Shown: positions 24,591 to 32,522 of the stretch, piece after piece
How positions within the stretch are numbered: position 1 is the stretch's first letter
Layout: each line of letters begins with the position of its first letter
Assembly (NCBI RefSeq): GCF_030065885.1
Contig: NZ_JASJCS010000067.1
Coordinates: 1 to 35,647, forward strand
Source of the DNA: Ilumatobacter sp.
GTDB lineage: Bacteria > Actinomycetota > Acidimicrobiia > Acidimicrobiales > Ilumatobacteraceae
DNA: 35,647 nucleotides
Direction: 5' to 3'
The notes under the pieces: model-generated
Seen by the model: the letters and a program-made list of their open reading frames with translations, nothing else
Database searches by the model: none
What the model was told of the DNA's origin: nothing
Program-made: the position numbers and the translations under genes

Positions 24591-26225
24591 ATGCGTTCCC
24601 GGTTCCGGCTGGCGGTGTTCGTCGGCCTGTTGATCGCCCAGGTGGGCACGGTCGCCGCGCTCATCGCTGCGTCCGGTCGCCTGACGGATTCGGCCGTCTC
24701 CGAGCACACCGATGCGCTGCTCAGCACCGCGGCCGCGGAATCGGCCGACCGGGTGCGCGCCCACGTCGCCCCCGCCGAGTCGATCGTGGCGATCTCGAGC
24801 GGTCTGGCGGCCGAACCATCCGTGGAACCGCAGGACTTCGCCGGCACGTTCCTCGCTGCGCTCGAGCGCTCGCCGCAGCTCGCCGGCGCCTTCATCGGCA
24901 CCCCGTCCGGCGAGTTCGTGTACGTCAGCCGGACCGACGACGGCTACCGCACCAAGACGATCGCCCTCGACGGCGCAGATCGCCGCACGAACCTCGTGTT
25001 CCACGATCGGGACGGCGCGGTGACCGACGAGGCCGCAGACCCGTCCGACACGTTCGACCCACGAACCCGTCCCTGGTACCTGGAGGCGGTCGGCTCACCC
25101 GACGACGTGGCGTGGACCGATCCCTACGTGTTCTTCACCTCCCGGCAGCTCGGCATCACGGCGGCGCGTGCGATCCACCGCGACGGCGAGCTGATCGGCG
25201 TGGTCGGTGCCGACATCGAGCTCGCCTCGCTGTCGACGTTCCTGACGACGCTGCGCGTCGGCGACGACGGCGGCACGGTGATCGTCAACGAGGTCGGCAC
25301 GGTGGTCGCGCACCCGGACGCCTCCATCATCCAGCGGCCCGACGGCGACGGCTACCGGACGGTCGGCGTCACCGAGCTCGACGACCCGTCGGCGCGTGCC
25401 GCCATCGCCGAGCTGATCGAGGCGGGCCAGGACGGCCGCGGCCTGGTGCACGGCTTCGAGGGCGAAGCCGGAGCGTCTCGCGTGGCGTTCCGATCGGTGC
25501 CGATCGGCGACGGCGAGTGGACGATCGGTGTCTTCGGTCCGACCGACGGGTTCGTCGGCATCCTCACCGAGGCGCGTGACCGGGAGCAGGTGTTGATCAT
25601 CGCCGTCGGAGCACTCTCGATGCTGCTGGTCGCGCTGGTCGCCTTCCCCGCCACCCGTCCGATCGGCAAGCTCGAGGCACGGGCGGCGACGGATGCGCTG
25701 ACCGGCCTGCCGAATCGACGAGCGGTCCTGGCCGCGACCGACCGTGCGACCGCTCGCCCGACCGAGTGTGCGGCGGCCATGATCGACCTCGACTACTTCA
25801 AGCTCGTCAACGACACCTACGGACACCAGGTCGGCGATCAAGTGCTGCTCGCCGTGGCCCAGCGGATCGAGTCGAGCGTACGCGGGGAGGCGACCGTCGG
25901 CCGCGTCGGTGGCGAGGAGTTCCTCATCGCCTTCGACGACGTCGATCGCGACGTCGCGCGTGCCGCCTGCGAACGCGTCAGCGCTGCGATTCGATCGACC
26001 CCGATCGCGACGACGCGAGGCCAGGTCGAGATGACCGCCAGCATCGGGCTGGCGACCAGCAGGGGTTCGTGCACGACGGACCAACTGCTGGCATGCGCGG
26101 ACACCGCGCTGCTCGAGGCCAAGCAGCTGGGGCGCGACCAACTCGTGGTGGCCGACGTCGACGGCGAGGACCGGCCGAGCTCGGTGGTGGCTGCCGGCTC
26201 GACCCCCGAGCGCGTGGGGGACTGA
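24591..26225 (+). CDS. Membrane diguanylate cyclase with extracellular dCache sensor
   Basis: This 544-residue protein has a membrane helix at about 6-28, then a double Cache (dCache_1-like) sensor at about 35-330 with the characteristic FDPRTRPWYLEAV. A second membrane helix (332-355) leads to a GGDEF domain beginning ARAATDALTGLPNRRA. The active-site motif is GGEEF (440-444), a functional variant, with metal/substrate residues in MIDLDYFKLVND. It should make cyclic di-GMP in response to a small extracellular ligand. The inhibitory RxxD site five residues before the motif reads RGEA (431-434), so the usual product inhibition is probably lost. ATG 24591 is preferred because it places the first helix at the N-terminus. 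Confidence 0.92.
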   Translation: MRSRFRLAVFVGLLIAQVGTVAALIAASGRLTDSAVSEHTDALLSTAAAESADRVRAHVAPAESIVAISSGLAAEPSVEPQDFAGTFLAALERSPQLAGAFIGTPSGEFVYVSRTDDGYRTKTIALDGADRRTNLVFHDRDGAVTDEAADPSDTFDPRTRPWYLEAVGSPDDVAWTDPYVFFTSRQLGITAARAIHRDGELIGVVGADIELASLSTFLTTLRVGDDGGTVIVNEVGTVVAHPDASIIQRPDGDGYRTVGVTELDDPSARAAIAELIEAGQDGRGLVHGFEGEAGASRVAFRSVPIGDGEWTIGVFGPTDGFVGILTEARDREQVLIIAVGALSMLLVALVAFPATRPIGKLEARAATDALTGLPNRRAVLAATDRATARPTECAAAMIDLDYFKLVNDTYGHQVGDQVLLAVAQRIESSVRGEATVGRVGGEEFLIAFDDVDRDVARAACERVSAAIRSTPIATTRGQVEMTASIGLATSRGSCTTDQLLACADTALLEAKQLGRDQLVVADVDGEDRPSSVVAAGSTPERVGD

Positions 26226-26253
26226 GCATCCACGGGCCGGTACGGTGCGCTGC

Positions 26254-27207
26254 ATGGCGCGCGCCCGGGTAGGTCTCTGTTTCGATCGCACGTTCCCGGC
26301 CGTCGAGCTGCCGGCGTATGCCCGGCAGCTCGAGGCGGCGGGCGTCGAGCAACTCTGGCTGATCGAGGACTGCTTCTACACCGCAGGCGTCAGCCTGGCC
26401 GCCGCCGCACTCGCCGTGACCGACCGCCTCGACGTCGGCATCGGGATCATGCCGGCCGTGGCTCGCAACCCGGCGATCGCGGCGATGGAGATCGCCACGC
26501 TCGCGAACCTCGCACCCGGGCGCTTCGTCGCCGGGATCGGGCACGGCGTGCAGGAGTGGATGGGCCAGATGGGCGCTCGGACCCCGTCGCCGCTGACGAC
26601 GCTCGACGAGACCGTCACGGTCGTCAAGCGCCTCGTCGCGGGTGAGGAGGTGAGCTTCTCCGGGCGCGAGGTGACGCTCGACGCGGTGCAGCTCGACCAA
26701 CCGCCGGCGATCGTCCCCAAGGTCGTCGCCGGGGTGCAGCAGCAGAAGTCGCTGGCGCTCGCAGGACGCGTCGCCGATGGGGTGATCCTCGTCGAGGGAG
26801 CGGGACCGACCTACGTCGACTGGGCGCTCGAGCAGGCCGGGCGCCCCGACGACTTCCACGTCGTGACGTTCACGATGATGGCGGTCGCCGACGATCGACG
26901 CGAGGCCTACGGCTTCGTCGCCCCCTTCGTGGCCGGGTTGATCGCCGAGCGGCGCCCGGCGTTCACCGTGTTGCCGTTCTTCGACGAGATGCACGCTCGC
27001 GTCGAGCGTGGCGGTGCCGACGCGCTGATCGACATGCCTGCCGACCACTGGATCGAGATCGGCGCGATCGGCACGATGGACGACGCGCTGGCACACGTGG
27101 CTGCGCTCGAGGCCGCCGGCGTGCACAGCATCAACGTCTTCCCCGGCGACGACCTCGACGACGCCCTGGCGCAGGTGCCCACCGTCGCCGCGATCGCCGG
27201 CCGCTGA
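26254..27207 (+). CDS. LLM-class flavin-dependent oxidoreductase (probably F420-type)
   Basis: This 317-residue TIM-barrel protein of the luciferase-like monooxygenase superfamily begins MARARVGLCFDRTFPAVELPAYARQLEAAGVEQLWLIEDCFY. It contains GIGIMPAVARNP, LAPGRFVAGIGHGVQEWMGQMG and the GRVADGVILVEGAGP loop near residue 180. In actinobacteria this branch mostly uses coenzyme F420 and acts on varied hydride-transfer substrates. No substrate can be assigned. ATG 26254 is chosen over GTG 26245 as the usual N-terminal length. It precedes the helicase gene by about 50 bases and may be transcribed with it. Confidence 0.88.
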   Translation: MARARVGLCFDRTFPAVELPAYARQLEAAGVEQLWLIEDCFYTAGVSLAAAALAVTDRLDVGIGIMPAVARNPAIAAMEIATLANLAPGRFVAGIGHGVQEWMGQMGARTPSPLTTLDETVTVVKRLVAGEEVSFSGREVTLDAVQLDQPPAIVPKVVAGVQQQKSLALAGRVADGVILVEGAGPTYVDWALEQAGRPDDFHVVTFTMMAVADDRREAYGFVAPFVAGLIAERRPAFTVLPFFDEMHARVERGGADALIDMPADHWIEIGAIGTMDDALAHVAALEAAGVHSINVFPGDDLDDALAQVPTVAAIAGR

Positions 27208-27256
27208 GACCGGCACGCCCTGTGTCGGCACACCCCGTCCGTAGGATGTCGTGACG

Positions 27257-30200
27257 ATGCCCGACCAGCCCGAGCTGTTCACCGACAACCCGTTCGCCGA
27301 CGATCCGACCGGGGAGGTTCCGCATCCCGTCGAAGCCGGTGACGCCGTCGAGCCAGGGCCCGACGACGAGTTCGACGACGCGCCGCCGTTGTCCGAGGTG
27401 CCGAGCCCGTTCACACAGGGGCTGAACCCCGATCAGCTCGACGCGGTCGTGCACCGCGACGGTCCGCTGCTCGTCGTCGCGGGTGCCGGGTCGGGCAAGA
27501 CCCGGGTGCTGACCCACCGCATCGCCCACCTCATCGACCAGGGCAGCCGGCCGTCCGAGATCCTCGCGATCACGTTCACGAACAAGGCGGCCGCCGAGAT
27601 GCGCGAGCGCGTCGGCGAACTGGTCGGACCGGTCGTCAAGGCGATGTGGGTCTCGACGTTCCACTCGGCATGTGTCCGCATCCTCCGTCGCGACGGCGAA
27701 GCGCTCGACTATCCGCGCAACTTCTCGATCTACGACCAGGCCGACGCCGTGCGGCTGACGGGATACGTCATCCGCGACCTCGGTCTCGACGCCAAGCGGT
27801 TCACGCCGCGGGGCGTGCACGGGCTGATCTCGCTCTGGAAGAACGAGCTCGTGAGCCCCGACGAGGCGGCGACCCGTGCCGCCAACATCTTCGATCGCAA
27901 GCACGCCGACGTGTACGCCGAATATCAGACCCGGCTCAAGAAGGCCGGCGCCATGGACTTCGACGACCTGCTGCTGAAGGTGGTCGAGCTGTTCCGTGAA
28001 CACCCCGACGTGCTCGATCACTACCGCCGCCGGTTCCGGCACATCCTGGTCGACGAGTTCCAGGACACGAACCAGGCGCAGAACGAGATCGTGCTCCTGC
28101 TCGCCGGCGACCACCACCAGGTCTGCGTGGTGGGAGACACCGACCAGTGCCTCCTGCCCGGCACGTTGGTCGAGACGCCCGATGGCCTGCGCGCGATCGA
28201 GACCATCTCGGTCGGCGACATGGTGACCGGTGCGAGTCAACGGCCACACGTGGTGCCCGCCGAGGTGACCCACGTGCATGAGGGCCGTTTCGACGGCGAC
28301 GTGGTTCGCGTGACAGTGGGCGATCGCACGGTTGTCGCGACGCCCGAGCACTTCGTGCCCATGCGGCTGGTTCCGCAGCCCGACACGTGGCTCGTCTATC
28401 TGATGTACCGCGCCGACCGCGGTTGGCGCATCGGTCGAACCGTCGGCGCACGATCGGCGCGGCAGGGCGTCACGAAGCATGGCCTGTTCGTCCGCTGCAA
28501 CCAGGAGCACGCCGACGCGGCGTGGGTCCTCGAGGTCTGTCCATCGATGGCCGAGGCTGCGTACTGGGAGGCGTGGTTCGCAGCCGAGTACGGGCTGCCG
28601 ACCGTGTGCTTCCACGATGTCGGTCGCGGTCTCGCCATGGACCAGGCTTGGCTCGACCGGCTGTACCGCGACGTCGACACTGCGACGCGGGCGAAGCAGC
28701 TGCTCGCCGACCGTCAGCTCAGCGCCGAGTTCCCCCACCATCGCCCGCAGAACGGCGCCCGTCGAGCGACCGTTAACCTGACGATGTTCTCCGATCGTCG
28801 AGGCGAGATCGGCTATCACCGGGTGCAGTGGTCGTCGAACCGGGTCGACGTCGCGCAGCGGCTGCAGGCCGCGGGGTACGTGCTTCGATCGGGCAAGAGC
28901 CGCAGTCTCCGATACGAGACGGTCTACAAGAGCTACGCAGCTGCCCTCGACGATGCCAAGCGGTTGGCGGCGGCCGGCGGGCTCGAGGTGCGCCGGCGCT
29001 TGAGCCATGCCGGTGTCACGTACGACCTGATGCCCATCGCGAACGCGCTCCCCGGCATGGAGCTCCTGGTCGTGACCGGCGACGCGGGTCGCATCGAGAC
29101 GGCGTCCGTCGACGACGTCTGCCTCGAGCGCTACAGCGGACCCGTGTACGACCTGGAGGTGGCAGAGGTCCACACGTACGTCGCCAACCGCGTGGTCGTG
29201 CACAACAGCGTCTACAAGTTCCGGGGCGCCGACTTCCGGAACATCCTGCAGTTCGAGGACGCGTTCCCCGACGTCACCACGATCGTGCTCGACCAGAACT
29301 ACCGGTCGACGCAGACCATCCTCGACGCCGCGAACGCAGTGATCGACCACAACGTCGAGCGCAAGCCGAAGAACCTCTGGACCGACTCCGGCGGCGGCGA
29401 GCGCATCGTCCGCTACCACGCCGAGGACGAGGGCGACGAGGCGATGTGGGTGGCCGGCACCACACAACAGCTGCACCGCGACGACGCGTTGAACTGGCGC
29501 GAGATGGCCGTGCTCTACCGCACCAACGCGCAGGGGCGCGTCATCGAAGAGGCGTTCATGCGTCTCGGCGTGCCGTACAAGGTCGTCGGTGGCACGCGCT
29601 TCTACGACCGTCGCGAGATCAAGGACGCGATGGCATATCTCCGCGCCGTGGTGAACCCGCTCGACGAGGTCAGCGTCAAGCGGATCATCAACGTCCCCAA
29701 GCGCGGCATCGGCGACACCAGCGTGAGCCGGCTCGACGACTACGCCGCCGAGATGGGCGTCCCGTTCGTCGAGGCGATGCGGCACGCCGAGGAGGCCGGG
29801 GTCAGCGGCCCGGCTCGCCGCGGGCTGGCGTCCTTCGTCGAGCTGCTCGACCGGCTCAACGCGATGGTCGACGACGACGCCGTCGGCCCTGGCGACCTGC
29901 TGCAGGCCGCCATCGACGGCTCGGGCTACCTCGGCGAGCTCGAGGCGGAGGACACCGTCGAATCCCACGGTCGCGTCGAGAACCTCGGCGAGCTCGTCGG
30001 CTCGGCGCGCGAGTTCACCGTGCTCGACGAGTTCCTCGAGCAGGTCTCGCTGGTGGCCGACACCGACGAGCTGGACGACGACGATCAGGTCGTGCTGATG
30101 ACCCTCCACTCGGCGAAGGGGCTCGAGTTCCCCGCCGTCTTCATCGTCGGCGTCGAGGAAGGTGTGTTCCCGCACAACCGGGCGCTCACCGAGCCCGACG

Positions 30201-30721
30201 AGATGGAGGAGGAGCGACGGCTCGCCTACGTCGGAATCACGCGGGCGATGCAGCGGCTCTTCATCTCACATGCGTGGAGCCGCATGCTCTTCGGGAGCAC
30301 GCAGTACAACCCGCCGTCGCGGTTCCTCGACGAGATCCCCGCCGAACTGGTCGAGGCCAAGGGCAACGTGACCGGCAGGTCGAGCTACGGCCGGCAGAGC
30401 TACCGCGACCGTGACGAGCGGGGCTACGACGAGCCCCCACCGTTCCGCCGGAGGGACCGCAGCGCCGGCGGATCCGAGGCGCAGGACGCCCACCGCGACC
30501 GGATCGTCGAGTCGGCGATGCGCGCCGCCAGCGCACCACAGCCGTCGAACTCACAAGAGCTCGGCCTCAAGGTCGGCGACGACGTCGCCCACCCCGCGTT
30601 CGGCGAGGGCGTCATCATCGACATCTCCGGCACCGGCGAGAAGGCCGAAGCAGTCATCAACTTCGCCGGCGTCGGCCAGAAGCACCTCGCGCTCGCTTGG
30701 GCGCCGCTCAAGAAGCTCTGA
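27257..30721 (+). CDS. pcrA: ATP-dependent DNA helicase PcrA/UvrD interrupted by an intein
   Basis: This 1154-residue precursor has about 801 residues of SF1A helicase and a 353-residue intein. Helicase motifs are Q motif LNPDQLDAV, Walker A GAGSGKT (76-82), Ia ITFTNKAAAEM and Walker B DEFQDTN (266-272). Motif III begins GDTDQ and resumes after the intein with SVYKFRGAD. Then come QNYRST, VMLTLHSAKGLEF-like VVLMTLHSAKGLEF, and ERRLAYVGITRA. A C-terminal Tudor-like domain (VGDDVAHPAFGEGVIIDI) marks it as PcrA-type, which binds RNA polymerase. It unwinds DNA in repair and clears stalled complexes. An acidic N-terminal extension of about 50 residues precedes the core. GTG 27251 is an alternative start; AGGA lies at 27243-27246. 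Confidence 0.95.
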   Translation: MPDQPELFTDNPFADDPTGEVPHPVEAGDAVEPGPDDEFDDAPPLSEVPSPFTQGLNPDQLDAVVHRDGPLLVVAGAGSGKTRVLTHRIAHLIDQGSRPSEILAITFTNKAAAEMRERVGELVGPVVKAMWVSTFHSACVRILRRDGEALDYPRNFSIYDQADAVRLTGYVIRDLGLDAKRFTPRGVHGLISLWKNELVSPDEAATRAANIFDRKHADVYAEYQTRLKKAGAMDFDDLLLKVVELFREHPDVLDHYRRRFRHILVDEFQDTNQAQNEIVLLLAGDHHQVCVVGDTDQCLLPGTLVETPDGLRAIETISVGDMVTGASQRPHVVPAEVTHVHEGRFDGDVVRVTVGDRTVVATPEHFVPMRLVPQPDTWLVYLMYRADRGWRIGRTVGARSARQGVTKHGLFVRCNQEHADAAWVLEVCPSMAEAAYWEAWFAAEYGLPTVCFHDVGRGLAMDQAWLDRLYRDVDTATRAKQLLADRQLSAEFPHHRPQNGARRATVNLTMFSDRRGEIGYHRVQWSSNRVDVAQRLQAAGYVLRSGKSRSLRYETVYKSYAAALDDAKRLAAAGGLEVRRRLSHAGVTYDLMPIANALPGMELLVVTGDAGRIETASVDDVCLERYSGPVYDLEVAEVHTYVANRVVVHNSVYKFRGADFRNILQFEDAFPDVTTIVLDQNYRSTQTILDAANAVIDHNVERKPKNLWTDSGGGERIVRYHAEDEGDEAMWVAGTTQQLHRDDALNWREMAVLYRTNAQGRVIEEAFMRLGVPYKVVGGTRFYDRREIKDAMAYLRAVVNPLDEVSVKRIINVPKRGIGDTSVSRLDDYAAEMGVPFVEAMRHAEEAGVSGPARRGLASFVELLDRLNAMVDDDAVGPGDLLQAAIDGSGYLGELEAEDTVESHGRVENLGELVGSAREFTVLDEFLEQVSLVADTDELDDDDQVVLMTLHSAKGLEFPAVFIVGVEEGVFPHNRALTEPDEMEEERRLAYVGITRAMQRLFISHAWSRMLFGSTQYNPPSRFLDEIPAELVEAKGNVTGRSSYGRQSYRDRDERGYDEPPPFRRRDRSAGGSEAQDAHRDRIVESAMRAASAPQPSNSQELGLKVGDDVAHPAFGEGVIIDISGTGEKAEAVINFAGVGQKHLALAWAPLKKL
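28148..29206 (+). mobile_element. Intein in PcrA motif III, with GIY-YIG-like central domain
   Basis: An in-frame 353-residue intein replaces nothing: the host reads GDTDQ, then Cys1 (CLLPGTLVET), and resumes at Ser after His352-Asn353. Splicing motifs are block A CLLPGTLVETPDG, block B T-P-E-H (65-68, in VVATPEHFVPM), block F VYDLEVAEVHTYVANRVVVHN at the end, and the penultimate His with terminal Asn. Cys1, His68, His352, Asn353 and Ser+1 are all present, so it should splice. Residues about 80-300 form an insertion. No LAGLIDADG motif is visible. Instead LVY (82-84), nine residues, RIG (94-96), several Arg and Glu141 in AAYWEAWFAAEYGLP fit a GIY-YIG-like nuclease. That assignment is inference. 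Confidence 0.9.
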
Positions 30722-30889
30722 CGCTCGAGGCCGACCCACCCACCGGGGTGCCGCTGTCTCGACGATTGGGGTATAGGTGCCGGCGCGCTAGAAGTGCCGT
30801 TTCCGCGCTGGGCAAGGGATTGCCGCTCGGTTCGGCCGCTGAACGTTTCTGAGCACTCGATGCGGTGCAGCTTGAACCGTCGGGACGGC

Positions 30890-31546
30890 TCAGTTGGCGA
30901 AGGCGGCGCTCAGATGCTCTCCATAGGTCGAGAGGGTCGGCCGAACCTGCTCCATGATCCGGTCGCCGAACTTCTTCTTCTCGCGAACGAGGTATCCGAG
31001 AGCGAGCAGGTGCTCCACCTCGTCGCCCGTCTCTCCGATCCCGTCGCGCCGTACCCGCTGGAAGTAACGGAGATCATCGACGTACGCCATCGTGATCATC
31101 TCGCTCATCCGCTCGCAATCGGCCCATGGCACTCCAGTGACGATGCAGTACGAGTAGAGCTGGCCTAGGAGGTGCGCCTTCTCGGCTGTGGTGGCCTTGT
31201 CGAGTACCTCCAACAGCATTTCCCCTGCGCGATTGAGATCACCGTCGTCCCGAAGTCGCTGCACGAATGCGATGAGCTGAGGTTCGGGAGTCGTGGCTAG
31301 CTGTCGGTAGAACGTCATCAGCTTGCGAGTGAAGTAGTCGCGCACGTGGTACCCGATTCGACCGAGGGACACGAGTGTCCCAACCAGGGGAAGCTCCCTC
31401 CCGTGTTCGATGAGATGATCGACCGGCACTTCGGCAAGCCCAGACGCGACATCGAGTACGTCGGACGCTGCGATGTGCTCAACGATCTGTTGCTCTGGCG
31501 CGGCGTGCGGTGAGACTTCTCCGGGAGAGTCGCTCGCGCCGCTCAT
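30890..31546 (-). CDS. Hypothetical soluble protein with ELPLVGTLVSLGRIGYHVRD motif
   Basis: This 218-residue protein is predicted to be soluble and largely helical. Its most distinctive stretch is ELPLVGTLVSLGRIGYHVRDYFTRKLMTFYRQL (51-83), with a helical body containing AGEMLLEVLDKATTAEKAHLLGQLYSY and a C-terminal EVEHLLALGYLVREKKKFG that may be a winged helix. I recall similar proteins in accessory regions of diverse bacteria, none with known function, so I do not assign one. ATG 31546 follows a weak ribosome site. A longer upstream extension is unlikely. A 21-bp inverted repeat (CTGCAA-N9-TTGCAG) lies just upstream at 31549-31569. It is convergent with pcrA across a 168-base gap in which I see no gene. 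Confidence 0.7.
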   Translation of the reverse strand: MSGASDSPGEVSPHAAPEQQIVEHIAASDVLDVASGLAEVPVDHLIEHGRELPLVGTLVSLGRIGYHVRDYFTRKLMTFYRQLATTPEPQLIAFVQRLRDDGDLNRAGEMLLEVLDKATTAEKAHLLGQLYSYCIVTGVPWADCERMSEMITMAYVDDLRYFQRVRRDGIGETGDEVEHLLALGYLVREKKKFGDRIMEQVRPTLSTYGEHLSAAFAN

Positions 31547-31548
31547 GG

Positions 31549-31569
31549 CTGCAAGGTAGCCCGTTGCAG
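31549..31569. promoter_or_regulatory. Inverted repeat CTGCAA-N9-TTGCAG before the hypothetical gene
   Basis: CTGCAA (31549-31554) and TTGCAG (31564-31569) are perfect 6-bp arms 9 bases apart, starting 2 bases upstream of the minus-strand ATG at 31546. The site overlaps the expected ribosome-binding region, so a bound protein, or a hairpin in the RNA, could block translation or transcription. The rest of the 225-base divergent gap to 31771 holds only a GC-rich hairpin near 31719-31744. Confidence 0.35.
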
Positions 31570-31771
31570 AACCTGCGCGGGCCGAGTCTGCATTGCCGCG
31601 CTTCTTGCGCTCGAGAACGCGACCACGCCGCCCGATTTGTGGCATGCGTGTCCACGGCTGCAGGGGCGCCGTTCGACCCACGCGGGATCCGGCACGCCGA
31701 GCGCTGCGAGGGTTGCGGGGCGCTGCCCACCGTCAGTGGGCGCCGTGTGGAACGATGAGCGCCGATTGGTC

Positions 31772-32254
31772 ATGACTCGACGCGGTTCCGATGATGCGCC
31801 CGCCCTCGGACGAGTGGCTCAGCGAGTGTTCCTGGCCGCTGTCGCGGGCAGCCTCGCGTCGTGCGGATCCTCGGGCAGCGCCGTGGATGGACCGGTGATG
31901 CGCTATCCGAACTCGTCCGGCAGCGGCGATCAGATGGATGCCGAGGTACGTGGCGTCTTGGAGCTCGAAGGTGACTGCCTGTACGTCGCACTCGACGAGG
32001 TCGGGGAGCGCTACCCCGTGTTGTGGCCGTCAGGCACTCGGTGGGATGACGACGATCAGGCGGTCGTTACGCCGAACGGCGAAGCGCTGTCGGCGGACGA
32101 TGAGGTGTACGGGGGCGGTGGCTATCTCTACGTCGACGACATCGAGAGGCTCGCAGGCGCGGACGCGGCAGGCCTCGCCCGGGAATGCCTCGACAACACC
32201 TATGGCGAGATCGCTGTCGTGAACAACTCCGATTCGGCGATCGGCCGGCCCTGA
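31772..32254 (+). CDS. Hypothetical lipoprotein
   Basis: This 160-residue protein has a lipoprotein signal: basic start MTRRGSDDAP, a hydrophobic core VFLAAVAGS, then lipobox LAS-Cys31 and a Gly/Ser linker. The mature part is acidic and small, with CLYVALDEVGERYPVLWPSGTRW, which resembles the beta-strand style of small actinobacterial periplasmic or cell-surface proteins. A second pair of cysteines (ECLDN near residue 140 and GDCLY) could form a disulfide. Function is unknown. It diverges from the preceding gene and stands alone before an inverted repeat at 32312-32329. Confidence 0.72.
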   Translation: MTRRGSDDAPALGRVAQRVFLAAVAGSLASCGSSGSAVDGPVMRYPNSSGSGDQMDAEVRGVLELEGDCLYVALDEVGERYPVLWPSGTRWDDDDQAVVTPNGEALSADDEVYGGGGYLYVDDIERLAGADAAGLARECLDNTYGEIAVVNNSDSAIGRP

Positions 32255-32311
32255 CCAACGCATCCGTCGGTGCGAGCGAGGGTCGCGCATGAACCTGCGC
32301 GACGCTTGTTG

Positions 32312-32329
32312 TCACCTCGCACGAGGTGA
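32312..32329. terminator. Inverted repeat after the lipoprotein gene
   Basis: TCACCTCG-CA-CGAGGTGA is an 18-bp inverted repeat with perfect 8-bp arms, 57 bases after the lipoprotein stop. It may be a terminator for that gene or an operator for the next one. The surrounding 268-base gap (32255-32522) has no supported gene; an in-frame extension of the next gene runs through it without a signal or ribosome site. Confidence 0.35.
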
Positions 32330-32522
32330 TCAGCCGATCAGAACATCGTCCGCCGGACACGCCGATGCCCGCTCTGAACCGGCACGACGATCGGCGCGGT
32401 GCGCTCCGCCCCACCAGCCACTGTCGGTGGTCGCGGTACCGAGTGGCGCTCCGTCGATGGCGGTCCGACTGCGGGCCGTACGACCCTGGTCGCGCGCTTG
32501 GGATGAGCGGATCATCGGAGCC

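Noticed and set aside
28148-29206. Frame-preserving deletion or assembly error in pcrA
   Set aside because: The insertion has complete intein splice motifs at both ends and no stop or frameshift; the flanking extein sequence rejoins to an intact motif III.
27131-30175. A 1014-residue open frame on the minus strand opposite pcrA
   Set aside because: It is a shadow of the helicase/intein frame in high-GC DNA: it has low-complexity Arg/Glu/Asp/His composition and no domain, while the plus strand shows all helicase and intein motifs.
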